The position numbers and the translations under genes were made by a program. A stretch of 6,232 nucleotides of DNA, taken from the NCBI GenBank assembly GCA_022865865.1, contig JALHTN010000678.1:1-6232 (forward strand), in the 5' to 3' direction. Numbering within the stretch: position 1 is the first letter of the stretch; the number at the start of each line of letters is the position of its first letter. The notes beneath the pieces are model-generated. The model made no database searches. It saw only the letters and a program-made list of their open reading frames with translations, and was not told where the DNA came from. Below are positions 1 to 5,539 of the stretch, piece by piece. Source of the DNA: Anaerolineales bacterium. Its GTDB lineage: Bacteria; Chloroflexota; Anaerolineae; Anaerolineales; UBA4823.

Positions 1-8
1 AACAATCA

Positions 9-14
9 TGGAGG
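9..14 (+). promoter_or_regulatory. Shine-Dalgarno site that sets the start of the first gene
   Basis: TGGAGG lies 5 bases before the ATG at 20. An in-frame ATG at 8 overlaps this site and has almost no upstream sequence in the window, so the ATG at 20 is the better start. Confidence 0.7.
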
Positions 15-19
15 CGTTC

Positions 20-265
20 ATGTTAAAGATCAAAATCTTAGGTCCAGGCTGTGCCAACTGCAGCAAGGTCGAACAAATCACCCGCAAGGCAGTTGCCGAA
101 ATGGGATTTCAGGCCGAGTTCAGTAAGGTTACCGATTACGGCGAGATCATGACCTACCCGATCATCTCAACCCCCGGTCTGGTGATCAATGGTGATGTGG
201 TCTGCTCAGGACGGGTACCCACCCAAACCGAAATTACCACCTGGCTGGTAAACGCACAGGGATGA
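20..265 (+). CDS. small thioredoxin-like redox-active disulfide protein (CANC motif)
   Basis: An 81-residue cytosolic protein with no signal peptide. It belongs to the minimal thioredoxin/glutaredoxin-like group (thioredoxin_3 type, as in archaeal MTH895/TM0996 proteins). The strand [10 protein letters not shown] leads into the active site C11-A-N-C14. The cis-proline loop is at T51-P52, followed by the typical strand LVINGDVV. A third cysteine, C62, sits just after it. Length is normal for the family (about 75-85). The start at 20 is preferred over the in-frame ATG at 8 because of the Shine-Dalgarno site at 9-14. It lies 43 bases upstream of an Acr3 permease gene on the same strand. Proteins of this group are often encoded next to metalloid or metal permeases, so a thiol-redox role in arsenic handling is plausible, but that role is inference. 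The fold assignment is firm; the substrate is unknown. Confidence 0.88.
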   Translation: MLKIKILGPGCANCSKVEQITRKAVAEMGFQAEFSKVTDYGEIMTYPIISTPGLVINGDVVCSGRVPTQTEITTWLVNAQG

Positions 266-292
266 AAAATTTGTCATTCGTTACTTCATCGT

Positions 293-298
293 GAGGAG
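293..298 (+). promoter_or_regulatory. Shine-Dalgarno site that sets the acr3 start
   Basis: GAGGAG lies 10 bases before the ATG at 309. A longer reading from GTG at 291 would place this purine-rich site inside the coding sequence and add the unlikely leader MRRKKS, so ATG 309 is preferred. Confidence 0.6.
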
Positions 299-308
299 AA
301 AAAAATCC

Positions 309-1409
309 ATGGCAGAAATGGCTGGAAACCAGGATTCCCAATCTAACGGAATTACCCGACGCTTATCCACCCTCGATCGCTACCTGACCTTGTGGATCTT
401 CCTGGCAATGGCAGTTGGGGTTGGCATCGGATACTTCTTGCCGGCGGCTGTAGAGCGCTTTAACAGCTCCGTTTCGGTAGGCACAACCAATATTCCCATT
501 GCCATTGGTTTGATCTTAATGATGTACCCTCCGCTGGCAAAAGTACACTACGAAGAGCTGGGCGATGTCTTCCGCAATTGGCGCATATTAGGAACCTCAC
601 TCTTCCTGAATTGGGTGATCGGGCCGCTGCTGATGTTCGCCCTGGCAGTGATTTTCCTGCCCAGCTACCCAGAATACATGGCTGGTTTGATCATGATTGG
701 ATTAGCGCGCTGCATCGCCATGGTGATCGTATGGAACGACCTGGCCAAGGGTGATGCGGAATACGCGGCTGGATTGGTCGCATTCAACAGCCTGTTCCAG
801 GTGTTCTTCTACAGCCTTTTCGCCTGGGTCTTCATCACCAAGTTGCCCCCACTCTTAGGTCTGCAGGGCAGCGTGGTCAATATCACTATTGGTGAAATCG
901 CCCAGAGCGTGTTTATCTACCTGGGCATACCGATGATCGCTGGATTTCTAACCCGTTTGATCCTGGTGCGCAAAAAGGGTAAGGAGTGGTACGAAGGTGT
1001 ATTCGTTCCGCGCATCAGCCCCTTAACTTTGATCGCACTGCTCTTTACCATCATGGTCATGTTCAGCCTCAAAGGCAACCTGATTGTTCAAATACCGCTG
1101 GATGTGGTGCGCATTGCGATTCCATTATTGATCTATTTTGTGGTCATGTTCCTGGTAAGTTTTTGGATGGGGTATAAAATTAAGGCCGATTATGGTAAAA
1201 CTACCAGTATTGCCTTCACCGCTGCCAGCAACAACTTCGAGTTGGCGATTGCAGTATCCGTAGCGGTATTCGGTATCGGCTCGGGAGTAGCCTTTGCGGC
1301 TGTGATCGGACCCTTGATCGAAGTCCCGGTAATGATCGGATTGGTAAACGTGGCTTTCGCACTGCGTAAACGTTATTTCGAGGTGCCTCTGCAGGCACCC
1401 GCTGACTGA
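309..1409 (+). CDS. acr3: Acr3-family arsenite efflux permease
   Basis: A 366-residue integral membrane protein with about ten hydrophobic segments, first near residues 25-47 and last near 326-352. It is expected to export arsenite (possibly antimonite) across the cytoplasmic membrane, driven by the ion gradient. Family landmarks are [18 protein letters not shown] at the first helix, [15 protein letters not shown] after helix 2, [16 protein letters not shown] in helix 4 with C135, and [10 protein letters not shown] in helix 9 with E311. That Cys and Glu correspond to the residues known to be required in characterised Acr3 transporters. [16 protein letters not shown] in the last helix is also typical. 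Length is normal and no frame break is seen. It sits between two thiol-redox genes, 43 bases after one and 26 before the other, so the three are probably one transcript. The regulator is not in the window. The family assignment is close to certain; substrate specificity is from family knowledge. Confidence 0.95.
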   Translation: MAEMAGNQDSQSNGITRRLSTLDRYLTLWIFLAMAVGVGIGYFLPAAVERFNSSVSVGTTNIPIAIGLILMMYPPLAKVHYEELGDVFRNWRILGTSLFLNWVIGPLLMFALAVIFLPSYPEYMAGLIMIGLARCIAMVIVWNDLAKGDAEYAAGLVAFNSLFQVFFYSLFAWVFITKLPPLLGLQGSVVNITIGEIAQSVFIYLGIPMIAGFLTRLILVRKKGKEWYEGVFVPRISPLTLIALLFTIMVMFSLKGNLIVQIPLDVVRIAIPLLIYFVVMFLVSFWMGYKIKADYGKTTSIAFTAASNNFELAIAVSVAVFGIGSGVAFAAVIGPLIEVPVMIGLVNVAFALRKRYFEVPLQAPAD

Positions 1410-1435
1410 TAGATAACCTGAATATTGTTGAATAT

Positions 1436-2575
1436 ATGAGAAAAGGTAAGCACCTTCTCGTCCTTCTAATCTTATTAGGTTTACTCATCCCCTGGGTACA
1501 AAAGGCCCAGGCTGGAACAAGTCTGGAATCACAAGAACAACCCGTGGTTCGGGTGGTCATGTTTTGGTTGAGCACCTGCGGTCATTGCGAGTATGTGATC
1601 AATGAAGTATTGCCCCCCCTGCAGGAGCAGTATGGCGAGCAATTCGAAATCCAATTGGTCGAGCTGGTCACCCAGGAAGATGTGGACCACTTATACGAGA
1701 CAGCTTCCATCCTGGGTATCCCTCAAAACAATGTCGGTGTGCCGTTCATGCTTGTGGGTGAGAGCGTGCTGTCTGGTTCAGACCAAATTCCCAGGGAACT
1801 GCCTGGCTTGATCGAAACGCACCTGGCCAGCGGAGGCTTGGATTATCCGCGCTACCCACCCCTGGCAGGTTACCTCCCGGAGCCAATTGAGTCACCAGTG
1901 GTGAGCAAGGAAGAGCCCGTTAATGAAAATGGGGAAGAGCAATTAGCCGCACCAATTGCGGATGCAGAATCTCTTTCCGGAGCGGATTCAGCAGGCTCAA
2001 AGTCAAACGGTTTCACCTTGGCTTTGGTGGTATTGGTCGCCATGGTACTTGCGATTGTCTATGTGATCTATGCCTTGCTTAGAGAAAGTAAGCCTGACAG
2101 CAGTCAGCGTTTCCCCTGGCTTGACTGGCTGATTCCTATCGTCGCACTGGCTGGGCTGGGTGTGGCTGGCTACCTGACCTATGTGGAAACCCAGGCAGTA
2201 GAAGTCATTTGCGGTCCGGTGGGTGACTGCAACGCGGTTCAGAACAGCTCCTATGCCAGGGTATTTGGAATTCTACCGGTCGGCATTCTGGGTTTGCTCG
2301 GTTATGTGGGGATATTGATCGCCTGGGTCATCCAAAAAGTGCGCCACGATAAGTGGGCTAGCTATGCAAAATTAGCTATGCTGGGCATGGCATTATTTGG
2401 AACGCTGTATTCAATCTATTTAACTTATCTGGAGATCTGGGTGATCAGGGCCGTGTGCATTTGGTGTGTGAGCTCGGCTGTGCTGATCACGGTCTTGATG
2501 CTGCTAAGCGTCCAACCGGCCGTAGCTGCGCTGGATTCACTGGGGGAAGATGAATACCTCGACGAACCCAGCTAA
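1436..2575 (+). CDS. exported thioredoxin-like domain fused to VKOR-family membrane oxidoreductase
   Basis: A 379-residue protein. Residues 1-26 form a signal peptide or anchor (MRKGKH, a leucine-rich core, then an AQA site). Residues 36-135 are a thioredoxin-like domain with C48-G-H-C51 and a cis-proline at V102-P103. Residues 150-190 are an acidic, Ser/Ala-rich linker, and 193-215 a membrane helix. The rest is a four-helix VKOR domain with C259 and C265 (CX5C), S271/S272, the FGI.PVG motif at 277-283 and the quinone-side pair C341-I-W-C344. The positive loop KVRHDK (301-306) falls inside the cell, which puts both the CGHC and the VKOR cysteines outside. VKOR proteins pass electrons from thioredoxin-like partners to quinone to form protein disulfides. 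Here the partner is built in, at the N-terminus rather than at the C-terminus as in the well-known cyanobacterial and plant fusions. No clear Shine-Dalgarno precedes the ATG; the signal peptide supports this start. It lies 26 bases after acr3, and the link to arsenic is inferred from that. Confidence 0.92.
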   Translation: MRKGKHLLVLLILLGLLIPWVQKAQAGTSLESQEQPVVRVVMFWLSTCGHCEYVINEVLPPLQEQYGEQFEIQLVELVTQEDVDHLYETASILGIPQNNVGVPFMLVGESVLSGSDQIPRELPGLIETHLASGGLDYPRYPPLAGYLPEPIESPVVSKEEPVNENGEEQLAAPIADAESLSGADSAGSKSNGFTLALVVLVAMVLAIVYVIYALLRESKPDSSQRFPWLDWLIPIVALAGLGVAGYLTYVETQAVEVICGPVGDCNAVQNSSYARVFGILPVGILGLLGYVGILIAWVIQKVRHDKWASYAKLAMLGMALFGTLYSIYLTYLEIWVIRAVCIWCVSSAVLITVLMLLSVQPAVAALDSLGEDEYLDEPS

Positions 2576-2594
2576 ACCGCCCAACCTCATCCAT

Positions 2595-2703
2595 GTCATT
2601 CCGAACGCAGTGAGGAATCCCAAAGGCGCGACTATCCCAACTAATTGCCTGTTCTCTCAACGATCACATCAAGGATTCTTCGCCCTAAGGGGCTATGAAT
2701 TAC
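2595..2703. repeat. inverted-terminus repeat core, copy A
   Basis: A 109-base element. The left arm at 2595-2620 begins GTCATTC and ends GGAATCC. The right arm begins GGATTC at 2673 and ends GAATTAC at 2697-2703, so the outer 7-base pairing has one mismatch. The left arm differs from copies B and C (GAACGCAGTGAGG instead of GACCGCAGGGAGG), while the right arm is close to that of copy C. Confidence 0.8.
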
Positions 2704-2712
2704 AATTTTTTT
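2595..2712 (+). terminator. possible intrinsic terminator of the + strand operon (copy A stem plus T run)
   Basis: The inverted arms of copy A can close into a long imperfect stem that ends at 2703. Two bases later comes a run of seven T at 2706-2712. A smaller GCCC/GGGC hairpin lies at 2682-2693 within the right arm. It is 20 bases downstream of the TAA of the VKOR fusion gene. The stem is long and interrupted, unlike a compact classical terminator, so this is a tentative call. Confidence 0.3.
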
Positions 2713-2744
2713 GCGGCTTTGGAAAGCCACCCAACATCATCCAT

Positions 2745-2854
2745 GTCATTCTGACCGCAGGGAGGAATCCCTGCTGCGCGACGATAATTAATATTTTGCT
2801 AGTCTAATTTACAATCAACTCAAGGATTCTCCGCCATTCGGTGCTCTGAATGAC
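2745..2854. repeat. inverted-terminus repeat core, copy B
   Basis: A 110-base element with left end GTCATTC (2745-2751) and right end GAATGAC (2848-2854), a perfect 7-base inverted repeat. GGAATCC at 2764-2770 faces GGATTC at 2824-2829. The left arm holds a perfect small hairpin at 2757-2774: GCAGGGA, loop GGAA, TCCCTGC. Over the first 38 bases it differs from copy C by one base, but its right arm is the most diverged of the three. Confidence 0.85.
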
Positions 2855-2894
2855 ATCGTTGTTTACGACCATCGAAAACCACCCCGCATAATCT

Positions 2895-3009
2895 TTGTCA
2901 TTCCGACCGCAGGGAGGAATCCCTGCTGCGCGACTGCAATAATAAATTTGCTGATAAAAAATTAAGCTCGTCTCAGGGATTCTTCGCCCCAAGGGGCTAT
3001 GAATGACAA
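2895..3009. repeat. inverted-terminus repeat core, copy C
   Basis: The best-preserved copy. TTGTCATTC at 2895-2903 and GAATGACAA at 3001-3009 are a perfect 9-base inverted repeat. The left-arm hairpin GCAGGGA-GGAA-TCCCTGC is at 2909-2926. The right arm holds GCCCC-AA-GGGGC at 2986-2997. It ends 15 bases from the recJ stop codon, so it also forms the 3' flank of the recJ transcript. I see no obvious T run placed to make it a terminator for recJ. Confidence 0.85.
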
Positions 3010-3024
3010 TTTACTAAAGCTGCT

Positions 3025-5376
3025 TTACTTATCAAAAGTTAGATCGATCAACAATCTTGCCTCCGCGTTGGAAAAATGCCTGCGATAAGCTGCTGTCTCT
3101 GCCAGTAATTCACCCAGCTGCTCGGTCAGCCGTTCAAGGTCCTCATTTGGTGATCCCTCTCCCTCACTAATACACAGCTGATCATCGTTTTCAAATCGGG
3201 CACCCAGGATGCCACGCGCGGCCAGCCATTCAATCCCTACCCTGACAGTTGCCTCCCGCTGCGTTGTGGCCGCGGCCAGAGACGAGATATTTACCAGGCC
3301 CATATCTTTTCTCAAGGCATATTTGGCCAATCCGAGCAGGCGCTTAATAAAAGATTCTATCTCGTCCAGCTGCGGATCGACAGCAAATAGATGAAGGACA
3401 TCAGGAGCAACCGTTTCCAATACACCTATCAGATCCTGCCTGCCGGGGGGGGTGGTCCAGATGACTAACTCATGAGTAGCCTTAAGAGAAGTGCGAGCAT
3501 GGGCTTGGATGCCGATTTCTGCTAGCTTCTCTATTGCTTGCGCCTCGGCCCAGACCAGGATATCTTCCCGATTCGTGATAATTTTTTGCAGCGCCATCAG
3601 CGGGTGGGTTATCCCCCGCTGATCAAAAATTTCTATCTCACGCTTCTTGGGAGCGATCTCAACCTCCCCTGCTTCAACCGGGCGCGCGTCGAGCCATACA
3701 ATCTGCACGTCTTTCTGACCCCGGTAATCCCTGCTGCGCACAGTATAAGCCAGATCGAGAGCTGCTCCATTGACCATCCATTCAGGCCGCGGCTCGATCC
3801 CCCCTCCCCACCAGACAGCCTTAAAATCAATCCCCGAGTTTGCGCCTAATTTCATCATCAGGTGTTCCCCACTTTTTCCAAGCGCTTTAGATCCCCTGTA
3901 CTTGAGATCATGGCTGACGAAGACCAGGTTTGGATTTCCAGGACCGAAGGGGGCCAGTCGCTCCAGGTCCGCGACCAATTCAAGCGACAAATCTGCCAGC
4001 GGTAAATAACCATCGATCTGCAGGGTTGGCTCAAAGCTAATCTCGCTGAGCATTTTGCCCACAGTCTCGGAAAGCGCCTGCCGAAATTCCGGAATACGCT
4101 CCGCCTCCAGCGCAAAACCAGCTGCCATGGGATGCCCGCCAAACCCCTCCAGCAGATCCTGGTGAGCAGCAATCGCGGCTGAGATATCAACCCCAGGGAC
4201 AGAGCGCGCCGAGCCGCGCGCCAGCTCCCCTGGTGGGGAAGCGATCAGCAATGCCGGTCGGCTGTAACGCTCAACCAACCTGCTGGCCACGATACCGATC
4301 ACCCCTCCTGGCCAGGTTGGGTGAGACAATACCAGCGCTGAATCTTTTAACAGCATTGGATCGGCTTCAATTTGGGCTTGAGCAGCCTGGAAGACTTGAC
4401 CGCTGATCATTTTGCGATGAGCGTTTAACCCTTCCAGCTGGTTGGCGATAATTCTCGCCCGGCTCTTCTCCCTGGTGGTTAAGAACTCCACGGCTTGATT
4501 GGCATCCCCCAACCGGCCCAGGGCGTTCAATCGCGGTGCTATCTCGAATCCGATATGCTCTTCTGTCAACCCGGCAGGATTGATCTCAGCAATTTCCATC
4601 ATCATTTGCATGCCAGGACGTTGAGTTTGGCGCAGACTCTCGAGTCCTCGTTGAAGCAGGTAGCGCACGTCACCGCTTTGCAGCGCCAGATCAGCGACGA
4701 TCCCTAGAGCAGCCAGGTCAAGGTGCTCTTCAACTTCTCTTGGCTGGCCCATCCGTTCGAAGAGCGCCTGAGCCAGTTCATAGGCCACGCCCACGCCAGG
4801 TAAGCCTGACATTGGATGATCTGCAGAACCCCGCTTGGGATTGATCACCGCTGATGCCTCTGGTAATTGTGGCGGCAGGTCATGGTGATCGGTGATAATC
4901 ACATCCACACCTTGGGATCGGGCATAGCTGACCGCCTCATGAGCGCTGATCCCGGTATCGCAGGTTAAGAGCAAATCGATGCCCTCTGCGATGATGCCCT
5001 TTAGAACTGGCAGGTTAACACCGTGAGACTCTTTGCTTCTCAGCGGGATGTGATATTGGACCACCCCACCCAAATCTCGCAAGGTGGAAACCAGCACTGT
5101 GGTGGAAGTCTGCCCATCGACATCGAAATCCCCCCACACACAGATGCGCTGTCCTTCCTGGAGCGCAACCATTATCCGATCAACCGCTGCCTGCATATCA
5201 TCCAGTTCGAATGGAGATGAGGGGACATATAAGTTCGGATCGAGAAATGCCTGGATACGGTCCAGATCGGTCAAACCTCGACGCGCTAATATCTCAGAGA
5301 CGAGGGGATGACCTCCGACTGCCTCCGAGATTTCAGTTGGAACCGGAACAGGTTTGGGATTAAGCCAGGTTTTCAT
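3025..5376 (-). CDS. recJ: single-stranded-DNA-specific 5'-3' exonuclease RecJ, long form
   Basis: A 783-residue cytosolic DHH-superfamily nuclease that degrades single-stranded DNA 5' to 3' in recombination and mismatch or base-excision repair. Metal-binding motifs in order are GDFDVDG (82-88), LTCDTGIS (137-144), TDHHDLP (162-168) and GIVADLA (225-231). The DHHA1 domain follows, with HPTWPGGVIGIVASRL (352-367) and GFGGHPMAAG (411-420). The OB-fold part runs from about 450 to 565, with PFGPGNPNLVF (476-486) and RDYRGQ (549-554). About 220 further residues follow, compared with the 577-residue E. coli protein; residues 680-735 look like a winged helix (predicted only). All catalytic positions are intact. 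The ATG gives the usual short N-terminus (MKTWLNPKPVP); no strong Shine-Dalgarno is seen. It begins 19 bases after the final TGA of the upstream nuclease frame, so co-transcription and possibly translational coupling are likely. Confidence 0.96.
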   Translation of the reverse strand: MKTWLNPKPVPVPTEISEAVGGHPLVSEILARRGLTDLDRIQAFLDPNLYVPSSPFELDDMQAAVDRIMVALQEGQRICVWGDFDVDGQTSTTVLVSTLRDLGGVVQYHIPLRSKESHGVNLPVLKGIIAEGIDLLLTCDTGISAHEAVSYARSQGVDVIITDHHDLPPQLPEASAVINPKRGSADHPMSGLPGVGVAYELAQALFERMGQPREVEEHLDLAALGIVADLALQSGDVRYLLQRGLESLRQTQRPGMQMMMEIAEINPAGLTEEHIGFEIAPRLNALGRLGDANQAVEFLTTREKSRARIIANQLEGLNAHRKMISGQVFQAAQAQIEADPMLLKDSALVLSHPTWPGGVIGIVASRLVERYSRPALLIASPPGELARGSARSVPGVDISAAIAAHQDLLEGFGGHPMAAGFALEAERIPEFRQALSETVGKMLSEISFEPTLQIDGYLPLADLSLELVADLERLAPFGPGNPNLVFVSHDLKYRGSKALGKSGEHLMMKLGANSGIDFKAVWWGGGIEPRPEWMVNGAALDLAYTVRSRDYRGQKDVQIVWLDARPVEAGEVEIAPKKREIEIFDQRGITHPLMALQKIITNREDILVWAEAQAIEKLAEIGIQAHARTSLKATHELVIWTTPPGRQDLIGVLETVAPDVLHLFAVDPQLDEIESFIKRLLGLAKYALRKDMGLVNISSLAAATTQREATVRVGIEWLAARGILGARFENDDQLCISEGEGSPNEDLERLTEQLGELLAETAAYRRHFSNAEARLLIDLTFDK

Positions 5377-5395
5377 TTATTCTTATCGATCAAGG

Positions 5396-5539
5396 TCAAA
5401 ACTCGATCTCTGCCACCTGGTCGAAGTCAAAGTCAATATCATTAATGCCCGTTGGCTCCTGATCGTTCTCTCCCGGGTCAAGTGTACCGGCTGCGACACC
5501 CCGGTCGCATAGGGAACGGTAGTTGCAGTATTTGCATTT
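5396..5539 (-). pseudogene. in-frame continuation of the nuclease gene after TAG: Fe-S cysteine cluster and acidic tail
   Basis: After the TAG at 5540-5542 the same frame is open for 47 codons to TGA at 5396-5398. It begins KCKYCNYRSLCDRG, a CX2CX5C cluster of the kind found at the end of AddB/Cas4-like iron-sulfur nucleases, and ends in an acidic tail (DIDFDFDQVAEIEF). There is no suitable start codon for it as a separate gene, and the cysteines complement the single N-terminal cysteine of the preceding segment. I read it as the true C-terminus of the upstream gene, cut off by a nonsense codon or made by readthrough. Confidence 0.8.

Larger units (their letters stand above)
2574..3009. repeat. 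three tandem ~150-base intergenic repeat units between convergent genes
   Basis: The region between the end of the VKOR fusion gene and the end of recJ consists of three related units starting at about 2574, 2724 and 2876 (periods 150 and 152). Each starts with a lead of about 20 bases (AARCC, C-rich, then a TCATCCAT-like end) and continues into a 109-111 base core with inverted ends. Outside the conserved arms the centres are AT-rich and diverged. No credible gene is present: reading frames through the units only translate the repeat. Similar GTCATTC...GAATGAC palindromic elements are, from memory, common between genes in Chloroflexota and some other bacteria; I could not check this. Confidence 0.85.

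Noticed and set aside
1216..1575. A 119-codon minus strand frame across the acr3 end and the start of the VKOR gene
   Set aside because: It is antisense to two well-supported genes, rich in Arg and Ser in the manner of shadow frames, with no recognisable domain.
2715..2728. Perfect inverted repeat GGCTTT/AAAGCC considered as a terminator
   Set aside because: The T run comes before it on the + strand, and on the minus strand the hairpin is followed by A rather than T, so neither direction fits an intrinsic terminator.
2550..2807. An open + strand frame of 85 codons overlapping the end of the VKOR fusion gene
   Set aside because: It only translates repeat copies A and B, with the same motif (IHVI...RNP) recurring because the DNA repeats. 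It has no ribosome site and no family resemblance.
2804..2992. A 62-codon minus strand frame in the intergenic region
   Set aside because: It runs through repeat copies B and C, has no supporting start signal and no recognisable protein features.
2574..3009. CRISPR array considered for the regularly spaced repeats
   Set aside because: Units are about 150 bases with long inverted ends and only three copies; there are no short identical repeats with uniform 30-40 base spacers and no cas genes, although the nuclease is Cas4-like in its cysteine pattern.
3726..3739. 14-base match inside recJ to the repeat segment AATCCCTGCTGCGC
   Set aside because: It encodes the ordinary RecJ stretch RSRDYRG and lacks the rest of the repeat, so chance similarity is the simplest explanation.
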